A stretch of 64,000 nt of DNA from Actinomycetales bacterium (GTDB lineage: Bacteria; Actinomycetota; Actinomycetes; Actinomycetales; Actinomycetaceae): the NCBI GenBank assembly GCA_015655375.1, contig JAATFD010000014.1, positions 1 to 64,000 on the forward strand. Reading direction: 5' to 3'. Positions 53,631 through 61,817 of this stretch are shown piece after piece. A model generated the notes under the pieces. That model searched no databases, was not told where the DNA came from, and was given only the letters and a program-made list of their open reading frames with translations. A program made the translations under genes and the position numbers. Each line of letters begins with the position of its first letter. The stretch's first letter is position 1.

Positions 53631-53982
53631 ATGGATCGTGTCTTCGCCGAGAGGGATCAAACGAACATGGCGCCAGCGATCGCCGTCCTTCTCCCAATCT
53701 GCGAGCAGAACACTACGGATCCTCGCGTGCTCTACGAGTTCTCAGGCACACACGACACCGCTGGAGAGGAAGAGACCGCCCTCTGCTACGACTCCCTCGC
53801 AGCCTTCGCCCGTCGCCCGGGCGCCATTCACGCACGGGCACGTCGTCATCTGGGACGACGACGCTGCCAGCCTCCGAAACCGTGGCGCACCCTGGCTCGA
53901 GTGGAACGTCCCGAGAGTGGCGACCATCGGCTTCCTGCGTCGCCACGACGTCACCCCTTCCCGCTACAGGAGAGGAAGTTGA
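53631..53982 (+). pseudogene. Unidentified gene broken by a frameshift
   Basis: The first frame reads APAIAVLLPICEQNTTDPRV and on to LCYDSLAAFARRP; near 53815 the sense moves to another frame with THGHVVIWDDDAASLRNRG and VPRVATIGFLRRHDVTPSRY. Both halves look protein-like, and neither frame alone does across the whole stretch. I cannot name the family. Bases 53983-54213 hold nothing further that I can support. Confidence 0.4.
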
Positions 53983-54213
53983 CCGCCCATCCGTGTCTGC
54001 TTGCACCCCGCTCCCCGCCGCTGACCCTCGGTGGTGGCGTCAGAGATTTCATGTCGTATTGACAACCTGCGCACTCTCAATAGTCCCGGAGTTTGCACCA
54101 GCTGAGGTTGGCGCGGCGAGACCTTCTCTAGCCAAGCCGAGGGCTGGGAAGCGCCCTGTGAACGTGTCCGCCGAGCTCGCCGATCTGGTGGTGATGATCG
54201 GCCCCGGCACGCA

Positions 54214-55011
54214 TCAGCTGGGCGAGGCTTTGCCGATTCTCCAGTAGCCGCAGAAAGTCACATTCGATTTGGGGATGCCACGCTCACCGACCAAGTACCG
54301 GCGAGCACCCGTGGCGAGCGCCGATTCGCCGACCGTGAAGGCATACAAGCTGTCGGAAAGCGGCAACTCGCGGAGCGCAGGAAGTGCGACGGTGCCGGGT
54401 GTCGCCTCCGGATCACGGATCGCCCAGTGCACGTTCATTTCCTCCGGCGCCTCGACGTCCTGTTTGTCCCGCTCATCGAAGAGCTCGATGATCGCGTCGC
54501 CAACAGCATCGCGGGGCATGTCGCGCAGAACACCCAACGCCGCTGGCAGACCGCTCTCATCCGCGACGATGAGCGTGCGCTTTGCTGGAACGGGCGCCCA
54601 GCCGCATCCCTGATCGATGAAAGCGACCGGGCCACCCGGTTCGACCGAGGCCGCCCACGTGCCGGCGACACCAGTGGTGCCGTGAACGACGAAGTCGACA
54701 TCCAGCTCGCCCGACTCGTCGTCGAATTGGCGGATCGTGTAGTTGCGAATCATGGGCCGCGTTCCCTTGGGAAGGGTCAAGAACTTCAGCAATCCGCCGA
54801 AGCCGAACCGGGACGGAAGATTGTCGAAGCGGTCGCCGTCGTGCACGGGAATGGCCAAGCGAAACCACTGATCAAAGCCCTTGTAGGCGAACCGATCCAG
54901 GTCGCCACCGGAGAAGGTCACCCGGATCATGTGGGGAGTGACGCGTTGAGTGCGCTTGACGCTCGTGAGTACGAGGCCGGAATCGGCGTGAGTGACCGAA
55001 ATGTTGCTCAT
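54214..55011 (-). CDS. Siderophore-interacting protein (FAD-binding ferric reductase)
   Basis: A 265-residue flavin-dependent reductase releasing iron from siderophores in the cytoplasm. FAD motif RPMIRNYTIRQFDDESGELD with VDFVVHGTTGVAGTWA; the C-terminal SIP domain carries LIVADESGLPAALGVL and ends in VTFCGYWRIGKA. GGAGACG lies before ATG 55011. An iron box upstream shows DtxR-type control: expressed when iron is low. No siderophore synthesis genes are in the window. Confidence 0.92.
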   Translation of the reverse strand: MSNISVTHADSGLVLTSVKRTQRVTPHMIRVTFSGGDLDRFAYKGFDQWFRLAIPVHDGDRFDNLPSRFGFGGLLKFLTLPKGTRPMIRNYTIRQFDDESGELDVDFVVHGTTGVAGTWAASVEPGGPVAFIDQGCGWAPVPAKRTLIVADESGLPAALGVLRDMPRDAVGDAIIELFDERDKQDVEAPEEMNVHWAIRDPEATPGTVALPALRELPLSDSLYAFTVGESALATGARRYLVGERGIPKSNVTFCGYWRIGKASPS

Positions 55012-55048
55012 GAGGCTTCGTCTCCAGGTGAGTGCCGATCTCCACAGG

Positions 55049-55067
55049 TAAGGTTAGCCTAAGCGAG
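55049..55067 (-). promoter_or_regulatory. DtxR/IdeR iron box upstream of the siderophore-interacting gene
   Basis: The plus strand reads TAAGGTTAGCCTAAGCGAG, matching 15 of 19 positions of the DtxR consensus TTAGGTTAGCCTAACCTAA. It lies 38 bases upstream of the start codon, where it would block transcription in iron-rich cells. Confidence 0.8.
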
Positions 55068-55325
55068 GGTAGGCAGTGTGTCCAGGAAAGTCAACGAATG
55101 ATGTGTGTATTGCCGAGCCGACCACCCTGAACATGTGACGGCCACAAGCGGGCAACGATCAACCAAGCGACGATGTTGCCCTGGCAACGATGGTCCCCAC
55201 CTGCCACTCACCCAGGACGCGGGAGCGAGTGCCGCATTGAGGATCGTCGCCGACCGGCAGGAAGTGATCGATCTCCCTACACAGGAGTTCTGGCTCGAGA
55301 TACATCCCGGGGCAGCCGACCGTTG
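55068..55325. other. Intergenic with a palindrome
   Basis: No gene supported. GTTGCC-CT-GGCAAC at 55175-55188 is a perfect 14-bp palindrome, and GGCAACGAT occurs twice (55151 and 55183). No obvious target gene: the flanking genes on both sides read on the minus strand. Confidence 0.4.
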
Positions 55326-55721
55326 CTACCGGGTTTCAACCTGCCATCTGGCCACAGCCTCGTCCTCATCGATCGTCGTCACGACGATGACCGGCATCCC
55401 GCGCGGGATCGGTCGCACGAGCTCCTCGCGGATCACGGAATTGAACTGTTTGACGGCCTCGCGCACCGTTTGCTCCGAGGGCATTTCCGCGATCGACTCC
55501 ATCAGCTTCTCCCGTTCGCGGCGCAGCTGCAGACGCGTGGGCACCAATGCGGACAAGTCGGAGTCCTCCTCCATCAACTTCCACTTGATCCACCAGTCGG
55601 GGTCGGTCGATACCTCCGTGTCGATGGGCTTGCCTGCGCCCGGGAGGTTATCGAACTCACCACGAGCGATTGCCTCGCGGATCTTCTGCTCGGCAAGATC
55701 CCGGAACGGGTCGGTGAACAT
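55326..55721 (-). CDS. DUF1992 (DnaJ-homologue-domain) protein
   Basis: A 131-residue protein with the hallmark AEQKIREAIARGEFDNLPGA then GKPID near the N-terminus, followed by a charged helical region (RLQLRREREKLMESIAEMP). The function of the family is unknown. ATG 55721 is six bases after TACGCT; an ATG at 55757 would add 12 residues. Confidence 0.85.
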   Translation of the reverse strand: MFTDPFRDLAEQKIREAIARGEFDNLPGAGKPIDTEVSTDPDWWIKWKLMEEDSDLSALVPTRLQLRREREKLMESIAEMPSEQTVREAVKQFNSVIREELVRPIPRGMPVIVVTTIDEDEAVARWQVETR

Positions 55722-55727
55722 GGGGCC

Positions 55728-55733
55728 AGCGTA
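55728..55733 (-). promoter_or_regulatory. Leaderless -10 of the DUF1992 gene
   Basis: TACGCT on the minus strand, six bases before ATG 55721. Confidence 0.45.
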
Positions 55734-55780
55734 AGTCGTCGACTTGCTAGGAGTCATCGTCCGTCTAGCGCGAGCCTGCG

Positions 55781-56044
55781 TCAGGATCGAGGAAAGCGGT
55801 TGGCCACCCGCATCACTGCCCGGGCCGCGTCCTCCATCGCAATCCTCTCCTGCTCGACGCGGCGCACGACGACGTCACCGGCAGTCGCCACCAGCTCACA
55901 GCCATCCCCCTCGGACTCGCTCAGGTGCGGCAGCCGCAGAGAGGACGGCTTCAGCTCGTCGCCGTTCACGTCGCGGCTGACGCCCAACTCCCGATAGCGC
56001 TCATAGGCCGCGCCGTCGGCCGGACTGGGCACGTCGGGGCTCAC
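55781..56044 (-). pseudogene. Wadjet JetD-like remnant
   Basis: An 87-codon frame whose end reads VVRRVEQERIAMEDAARAVM, like the C-terminus of JetD (DUF3322/DUF2220; R-LEQERI motif), the Toprim-related nuclease subunit of Wadjet. JetD is about 400 residues, so most of the protein, including the Toprim core, is gone. Its GTG overlaps the JetC-like stop as GTGA, keeping the gene order and coupling of jetC-jetD. Confidence 0.5.
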
Positions 56045-56520
56045 GCGTGTGCCTCCAGCGTCCCGTCGCCCTTAGGCAATCCGACCTTCAGCTTGGCCCA
56101 GGACCGGCCATGGGTGTCCTTGAGGATGTCGTACTCGACGTCGACCAGCGGTTCGATCGCGCTGTACTTATCGTTGGGCGCCCCGATGATCAGCTGGAAA
56201 CCCAGCCCTTGCCATGCACCAATCGCGCGCCGCGTGAAGTGGGCGTCCGCCTTGATCAGCGCCTTGTCCAGGAACACCGGCGCGTACCGCGGACGCTCGG
56301 CCCCTGCATCGCCGAACTGGTAACGGACGGCATCACCGACGGTGAAAGCAACGACCTCCTGGAACTCGCCACCGGACTTCTCCCCGATGTGGTCGGAGAG
56401 GGCCACGTGCTCTTTCGTGTCCGCGTCGATCCGCTCGGCGCTGACCCGGACGTAGTTGCGCACGTCCACGAGGTCGGCGAAGTGCAGGGCCGAGCGTCGG
56501 ATCCGCGGCCCTCGTCCTCG
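56041..56520 (-). pseudogene. Wadjet JetC-like SMC ATPase, C-terminal remnant
   Basis: The frame reads LHFADLVDVRNYVRVSAERI, the ABC signature EKSGGEFQEVVAFTVGDAVR, then YAPVFLDKALIKADAHFTRR and GFQLIIGAPNDKYSAIEPLV. This is the last 150 residues of JetC/MukB-like ATPases. Walker B normally reads V-LDEAF; here it is FLDKAL, so the catalytic Glu has become Lys. About 1,000 residues of head and coiled coil are missing. No JetA or JetB is seen. Bases 56521-56738 carry another fragment (YAPFVVAALSLVFTSERPAV) that I cannot place. Confidence 0.65.
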
Positions 56521-56738
56521 CGGTACCCGGCCCCGCGCGGCTGATCGACGATCTCTCCGATCTCGACATGGGCATCGGCCACGGCAACCGCCGGGCGCTC
56601 GGAAGTGAACACGAGTGAGAGTGCCGCCACGACGAAAGGCGCATAGCGACCGGGAAGAAGATCCAGGGGCGGGTTTCTGAAGGCCGCTACCGAACGCAGC
56701 TACGAGGCTTCTGTGGAGGTGGTCGTCACCGGACCAGC

Positions 56739-57977
56739 CTAGTGCGGCCAGAGAACGTCCCCGTCAGCGCTCCGGATCGTCACCGCTGGTTCACCCTCGA
56801 GATCGATCGTGACATCGAGGTACTCCCGCCCGTCCAACGAGGTCGCACGGTACACGTACCGGGTGTTCTCGAGGTGAACAGCCTGCGTCGTCGCAGTGAC
56901 GAGCCACGGATGGCGTCGGCGCAGCCCGAGCAGATACTGGTGGTCCCGGAAGATGCTCTCCCCCGTGGGTGGCAGCTCGGCCGGAGTGTCCGGGAACGCG
57001 GGCCGGATCGTGTCGTCCCCGCCCAGGCGCTCCTCCTTGACGCCCGTGAAGCCTTGTTCGTCCCCCGAGTAGATCGAGGGGGTCCCTCCAACCGTCATGA
57101 GGATCGCCAACGCGGCGACGGCGCCGGTGGGACCAAGTGTGCTGGCGATGCGGGTCACGTCGTGATTGCCGATGAAGGTGTTCGGGATGAAATGCGCGAG
57201 GAATTCGTTGTGTCGGCGCAGTGTCCAGTCCAGTTCGAACAGGTTCCGCTCAGACAGGCTCGACCAGATCGCCTTCCACAGTTCGTACTGGGTCACCGAG
57301 TCGACGCCGGAATCCGCCACGAACGCGGGGTAGTCACCGTGGATGACCTCGCCGAGGAACCAGGCGTCAGGGTGCTGGGCGCGAACTGCAGGAAGCACGC
57401 GTGCCCAGAAGGACGGGGCGACCGAGTAGGCGGCATCGAGCCTCCAGCCATCGATCCCGCGCTCCAGCCAGTGGGTCATGACCCCCGCCACATAGTCGGC
57501 AGTCTGTGGCGTCGAATGGTTGAAACGGACCAACGATCCATGGCCTTCGAACACCCGCGGAGCAGGGCCTGCCGGGGAGTCCCAGTCGACGTCGAACAGG
57601 GCAGCGGCCTCGGAGTCCGGCCCCTCCAAGAGCGCCCGGCGCACGAGCGGGTGCTGATCCCCCACGTGGCTGAACACACCGTCAAGGAGCACGCGCAGAC
57701 CACGCTGTTTGCACGCGACGACCAGGTCGTCAAAGTCCCGTTCATCGCCCAGGCGCGGATCGATGCGAAATTGATCGAGGCTGTCGTAGCCGTGGGTCTG
57801 CGAGTCGAAGACCGGGCCGAGCAGAAGCCCCGACGTCCCGAGTTCAACGGCATGGTCCAACCAGTTCAGCAGGCGCCGCATGCGGTGTCCGGGGGCTGGA
57901 TCACGTTCACGGATCGGGGCGCCACAGAAGCCGAGAGGATAGACGTGCCACCAGATCGCGTGCTCGGCCCATCCCAT
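56739..57977 (-). CDS. GH13 alpha-glucosidase/alpha-amylase family enzyme
   Basis: A 412-residue cytoplasmic alpha-glucan hydrolase without signal peptide. The four conserved regions are LLDGVFSHVG, GWRLDAAYSV (nucleophile Asp), WFLGEVIHG (acid Glu) and FIGNHDVTR (His-Asp). Short C-terminal beta domain. AGGAGG six bases before ATG 57977 sets the start. Divergent from a TetR regulator with a shared operator, so probably sugar- or metabolite-induced. Confidence 0.92.
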   Translation of the reverse strand: MGWAEHAIWWHVYPLGFCGAPIRERDPAPGHRMRRLLNWLDHAVELGTSGLLLGPVFDSQTHGYDSLDQFRIDPRLGDERDFDDLVVACKQRGLRVLLDGVFSHVGDQHPLVRRALLEGPDSEAAALFDVDWDSPAGPAPRVFEGHGSLVRFNHSTPQTADYVAGVMTHWLERGIDGWRLDAAYSVAPSFWARVLPAVRAQHPDAWFLGEVIHGDYPAFVADSGVDSVTQYELWKAIWSSLSERNLFELDWTLRRHNEFLAHFIPNTFIGNHDVTRIASTLGPTGAVAALAILMTVGGTPSIYSGDEQGFTGVKEERLGGDDTIRPAFPDTPAELPPTGESIFRDHQYLLGLRRRHPWLVTATTQAVHLENTRYVYRATSLDGREYLDVTIDLEGEPAVTIRSADGDVLWPH

Positions 57978-58004
57978 CGGACGCCTCCTACTGAATTTCA
58001 TTCA

Positions 58005-58023
58005 CTAACTTCGGACATGTTAG
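58005..58023. promoter_or_regulatory. Operator-like repeat between the GH13 and TetR genes
   Basis: CTAAC-N9-GTTAG, perfect 5-base arms, centred 28 bases from the GH13 start and just upstream of the TetR -10. A second small repeat, GAAT-TTC-ATTC, lies at 57993-58003. Likely target of the TetR protein. Confidence 0.5.
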
Positions 58024-58034
58024 CCCAGCCCCGC

Positions 58035-58040
58035 TAGAGT
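58035..58040 (+). promoter_or_regulatory. Leaderless -10 of the TetR gene
   Basis: TAGAGT, seven bases, then ATG 58048. Confidence 0.5.
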
Positions 58041-58047
58041 GAGCAAC

Positions 58048-58659
58048 ATGGCCCGCACCGATCGCCAGCCGCGTCAGCGCCTGGATCCTGACGCACGCCG
58101 ACAGGCGATCTTCGATGCAGCTGTCACAGCGTTCGCCGAACAGCCCTATCCCGACGTCACCGTCTCCTCGATCGCCTCTCGCGCCGGAGCATCCGACGCC
58201 CTGCTCTATCGCTATTTCGCCGGCAAGGAGGATCTCTACACCCAGGTTATCCGCGTGGCGATCGACGACCTGGTCGCCCGACAATCCGCCACGCTCGACG
58301 CCCTGGCCACCAGTGTGTCCGTCCGCGACCGACTGCGCCAGACGAGCGCTGTCTACCTCGATCACATTGTCATCCACCCCGAGGCTTGGGCCATGCCGCT
58401 GCGTTCACCCGGGACCGAGCCCTCCGCGGCCGCGACCCTGCGCACCCAGGCACGCGCCGATTACGTCGAACGTCTGCGGGATCTGCTCTCCCCCAGCACC
58501 CGGGCTCGACACGACTATGCCCTCTGGGGATATTTCGGGTTTCTCGACACCGCGTGCCTGCGCTGGGTCGAACGCGGCTGTCCCGAGGACGAGCGCTGGC
58601 TGCTGATTGACGCGGCACTCGGTGCCCTCGAGGGAGCTCTCGGCGATTGGGAAGCGTGA
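58048..58659 (+). CDS. TetR-family transcriptional regulator
   Basis: A 203-residue repressor. N-terminal helix-turn-helix: RRQAIFDAAVTAFAEQPYPD and SSIASRAGASDALLYRYFAG. The C-terminal ligand domain is all helical. Divergent from the GH13 gene with an inverted repeat between them, so it probably controls both. GTG 58039 would overlap the -10 and is less likely than ATG 58048. Confidence 0.9.
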   Translation: MARTDRQPRQRLDPDARRQAIFDAAVTAFAEQPYPDVTVSSIASRAGASDALLYRYFAGKEDLYTQVIRVAIDDLVARQSATLDALATSVSVRDRLRQTSAVYLDHIVIHPEAWAMPLRSPGTEPSAAATLRTQARADYVERLRDLLSPSTRARHDYALWGYFGFLDTACLRWVERGCPEDERWLLIDAALGALEGALGDWEA

Positions 58660-58668
58660 ATCGCTGAG

Positions 58669-60132
58669 TCAGTCAGTGAACCCTGTCGTGTTCCGGCGCT
58701 GCAGCGCCCCCGTGCGAATCTGTTCGCGCACCGACTCCGCGTCGTCGGGCAACTCGACGACGCGTTGAGGCAGAGCCAGCAATGCGGCAATCCGTTCGGA
58801 CTGCGCGGGAGCCTCGACGCCCAGAGCCTCGACGACGGTCCGGCGAAATTTCTCGGCCTTGGCCGTCTCTAACACCAGTGTCACGACGCCGGGCTCCGAC
58901 ACCCGCGAAGCGACCGTGACCGCGTCGGCCGTGTGCGGGTCGATGACCATGCCGGACTCCGCATGCACGGTCCGGATGGAGGCCAATCGGTCCTGGTGAG
59001 TGCTCGTCCCAGAGACGAAGCCGAATTCGTCCCTCAGGCGCGGAAGCTGGTCGCTGAGATCGAGGCGACCGGAACGCACCAGAGCGGCCCAACGGTCGGG
59101 AAACTCAGTCGGCCCCACGAACTCCCAGATGAAGCGCTCGAGGTTCGACGCTTTCGAGATGTCCATTGACGGACTCGAGGTCGCCAGAGTCTGCTCGCGG
59201 GTGCGCGGCTCGTAGATGCCGGTGGTGAAGAACTCGTCGAGGACGTTGTTCTCGTTGGCTGCCAGGATCAGGCGGCGGATTGGCAGACCCATGCGTCGGG
59301 CGAGGTGTCCGGCGTAGATGTTGCCGAAGTTCCCCGACGGGACCGCGACGGACACTGCCGAACCGGAGCGTTCCCGGTCCTCGACATCGTCAGTGGCGCG
59401 CAGCCAGGCCCAGAAGTAGTAGACGATCTGGGCACAGATCCGCCCGAAGTTGATCGAGTTGACAGCGCCGATGCTGTAGTCCGCCTTGAACTGCGCATCG
59501 CCAGTGATCGCTTTGACCAGATCCTGGCAGTCGTCGAAAACTCCGTCGATCGCCAGGTTGTGGATGTTGGGGTCCGTCAGCGAATACATCTGCGCCCGTT
59601 GGACATCGCTCATACGCCCGTGTGGGGAGAGCATGAAGACGTTGATCGTGTCCGCGCCCCCGAAGGCCTGCTCTGCAGCAGAACCCGTGTCGCCCGAGGT
59701 CGCACCCAGGATGTTGAGCACTCTCCCGGTCCGGGTGAGCACATAGGGAATCGCCTGGCCGAGGAACTGCATCGCCAGATCCTTGAACGCCATCGTCGGG
59801 CCCTCCGAGAGACCGACCAGACTCATCTGCTCGTCGATCGGAGTCACGGGCACGACCTCAGGGGCCGAGAAGCGCAACGGAGAATAGGCGTTCCGCGTCA
59901 TCTCCTCGAGGTCGTCCGTCGGGATGTCGGTGGCGTACAGGCCGATGATCCGCGCGGCCAGCTCCGGATAGGTCAGCCCTCGCCATGATTCCCGCTCGTC
60001 TGGGGAAACAGTCGGGATCTCAGCAGGGACGACGAGGCCGCCATCGGGCGCCAATCCGTCGAGCAGGATGTCGGAAAAGGACGTGGGAGCCATCGTTCCC
60101 CGCGTCGAGAGGTATCGCATGCCGTCGCTCAC
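58669..60132 (-). CDS. thrC: Threonine synthase
   Basis: PLP enzyme converting O-phosphohomoserine to threonine. The N-terminus MRYLSTRG, the PLP Lys in TMAFKDLAMQFLG, LGATSGDTGSAAEQAF for the phosphate site, and NSINFGRICAQIVYYFWAW are typical of the longer fungal/enteric-like class. 487 residues. GTG 60132 has GGACGA just upstream; ATG 60120 is an alternative. No hom or thrB nearby. Confidence 0.94.
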   Translation of the reverse strand: MSDGMRYLSTRGTMAPTSFSDILLDGLAPDGGLVVPAEIPTVSPDERESWRGLTYPELAARIIGLYATDIPTDDLEEMTRNAYSPLRFSAPEVVPVTPIDEQMSLVGLSEGPTMAFKDLAMQFLGQAIPYVLTRTGRVLNILGATSGDTGSAAEQAFGGADTINVFMLSPHGRMSDVQRAQMYSLTDPNIHNLAIDGVFDDCQDLVKAITGDAQFKADYSIGAVNSINFGRICAQIVYYFWAWLRATDDVEDRERSGSAVSVAVPSGNFGNIYAGHLARRMGLPIRRLILAANENNVLDEFFTTGIYEPRTREQTLATSSPSMDISKASNLERFIWEFVGPTEFPDRWAALVRSGRLDLSDQLPRLRDEFGFVSGTSTHQDRLASIRTVHAESGMVIDPHTADAVTVASRVSEPGVVTLVLETAKAEKFRRTVVEALGVEAPAQSERIAALLALPQRVVELPDDAESVREQIRTGALQRRNTTGFTD

Positions 60133-60189
60133 TCGTCCATGATCACATATCGGGCGTCGGCCGTTCCTGCGCGTTCGCCCAGCACACGG

Positions 60190-60224
60190 AAAAGGGGCCG
60201 CCCGAGGTCTCCCTCGAGCGGCCC
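60190..60224 (-). terminator. Intrinsic terminator of the aldehyde dehydrogenase gene
   Basis: GGGCCGC (60195-60201) with CGAGG (60203-60207) pairs with CCTCG (60212-60216) and GCGGCCC (60218-60224), followed on the minus strand by four Us. It starts 20 bases after the stop codon. Confidence 0.8.
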
Positions 60225-60243
60225 TCGTTCACTCGCTCGGGCG

Positions 60244-61731
60244 TCAGTCCTGCGGGTAGAGGCCCGCGGGCTCGGTGCCCAGGTTGATCATGATGTTCTT
60301 CACCTGCTGGTAGGCGTTGAGGATCGACTTGTAGGTCTCACGTCCGATGCCGGACTCCTTGTAGCCGCCGAAGGGCGCACCCGCAGGAATCTGGTTGTAG
60401 GTGTTGACCCACACGCGGCCCGTGTGAATTCCATTGGCCACGCGCAGAGCGCGTCCGAGATCCTGGGTGAAAACACCACCTCCGAGGCCATACACGGAGT
60501 CGTTCGCCTTCTCGATGAGGTCCGCTTCGTCGTGGAACTTGATGACGACGCCGACGGGTCCGAAGATCTCCTCCTGGGCGACACGCATCTTGTTGTCGAC
60601 GTCGACCAGCAGCGTCGGCTCGAGGAACGCGCCCTTGCCGAGGTCGCCCTCGGTGGCCCGGTGCCCGCCGACCGCAATCTTCGCGCCTTCGCTCTCGCCG
60701 ATTTCGACGTAGCTGAGGATCTTCTTGAGCTGGCCCTCGTTGATCTGGGCACCCATCTGGGTGGTCGGATCGAGCGGGTCTCCGACCTTGACCTTCGTGA
60801 ATGCCTTCGTGACCAGTTCCATGAACTCGTCGTAGAAGGTGTCCTGGACGAAGATGCGCGAACCCGCACAGCAAACCTGCCCCTGGTTGAACAGGATGCC
60901 AAGCTGGACGCCCTCGATCGCCAGATCCCGGTCGCAGTCGTCGAAGAATGCGTTGGCTGACTTGCCGCCGAGTTCCAGAGTGGCGGGGATGATCTTCTTG
61001 GCCGCGGCGAGCGCGATGTCGCGTCCGACCTCGGTCGATCCGGTGAACGCCAACTTGTCGACATCGGCGTTCTTCAGGTACTCGCCCGACTTGCTGCCCG
61101 ATCCGGTGATGACGTTGAGGACGCCGGCCGGAAGCTTGTCCCCGACTAGACGCGCAAACTCGAGGATGGACAGCGAGGTCGTGCTCGACGGCTTGAAGAC
61201 GATGCAGTCGCCAGCAGCGATGGCCGGGGCGAGCTTCCACGCTCCCATGAGGAACGGGAAGTTCCAGGGCACGATCTGTCCGACGACGCCGAGCGGCTCG
61301 TGCAGCACGACGCTCAACATGCTTCCGTCCACCATCGTCGCCGTTCCCTCATCGGCACGCAGGACGCCGGCAAAGTAGCGGAAGTGATCGATGGAGGCCG
61401 GGATGTCGACCGTCGAGGTCTCGCGAATCGGCTTGCCATTGTCGAGGGTCTCGACCGTGGCCAGGAGTTCCTGGTTCTCCTCGAGAATGTCGGCGATGTC
61501 GAGCAGGATCTGGGAACGCTCCTGAGCCGTGGTCTTGCTCCAGGTCGGGAAGGCCGCACGACCCGCCGCCACGGCTGCCTCGACGTCCTCCTGGGTCGCC
61601 TGGGCGATGTCAGCGAGCTTGTCACCTGTGGCGGGATTGTAGGTTGTCAATGTGCCGCCGTCGGAGGCGTCTCGCCATTGTCCTCCGATGTACAGCTGGT
61701 AGGTCGACTGAAGATCAATCGGGATGCTCAT
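60244..61731 (-). CDS. NAD-dependent aldehyde dehydrogenase (acetaldehyde type)
   Basis: A 495-residue class 3-fold ALDH. PWNFPFLMGAWKLAPAIAAG and FTGSTEVGRDIALAAA bind NAD; the general base Glu is in LELGGKSAN; the catalytic Cys is in NQGQVCCAGSR. C-terminal AGAPFGGYKESGIGRE is usual. Similar to ExaC/AldB enzymes that act on acetaldehyde and glycolaldehyde. GGAGGA precedes ATG 61731. An inverted repeat upstream may be its operator. Confidence 0.93.
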   Translation of the reverse strand: MSIPIDLQSTYQLYIGGQWRDASDGGTLTTYNPATGDKLADIAQATQEDVEAAVAAGRAAFPTWSKTTAQERSQILLDIADILEENQELLATVETLDNGKPIRETSTVDIPASIDHFRYFAGVLRADEGTATMVDGSMLSVVLHEPLGVVGQIVPWNFPFLMGAWKLAPAIAAGDCIVFKPSSTTSLSILEFARLVGDKLPAGVLNVITGSGSKSGEYLKNADVDKLAFTGSTEVGRDIALAAAKKIIPATLELGGKSANAFFDDCDRDLAIEGVQLGILFNQGQVCCAGSRIFVQDTFYDEFMELVTKAFTKVKVGDPLDPTTQMGAQINEGQLKKILSYVEIGESEGAKIAVGGHRATEGDLGKGAFLEPTLLVDVDNKMRVAQEEIFGPVGVVIKFHDEADLIEKANDSVYGLGGGVFTQDLGRALRVANGIHTGRVWVNTYNQIPAGAPFGGYKESGIGRETYKSILNAYQQVKNIMINLGTEPAGLYPQD

Positions 61732-61784
61732 GAGTCCTCCACCACTGGGCACTTCGGTGGTCCACGACTATGCGAACCCTTGTT

Positions 61785-61817
61785 GTGACAACGCTGCCCA
61801 GTGACGGTCGTTGTCAC
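61785..61817. promoter_or_regulatory. Inverted repeat upstream of the aldehyde dehydrogenase gene
   Basis: GTGACAACG (61785-61793) and CGTTGTCAC (61809-61817), perfect 9-base arms 15 bases apart. The left arm also lies in GTTGT-G-ACAAC. It sits 54-86 bases upstream of ATG 61731, a normal operator position. Confidence 0.5.

Noticed and set aside
61785-61800. Rex operator at the aldehyde dehydrogenase promoter
   Set aside because: TTGTGACAAC lacks the TTCACAA right half of the actinobacterial Rex box, so a Rex assignment is not supported.
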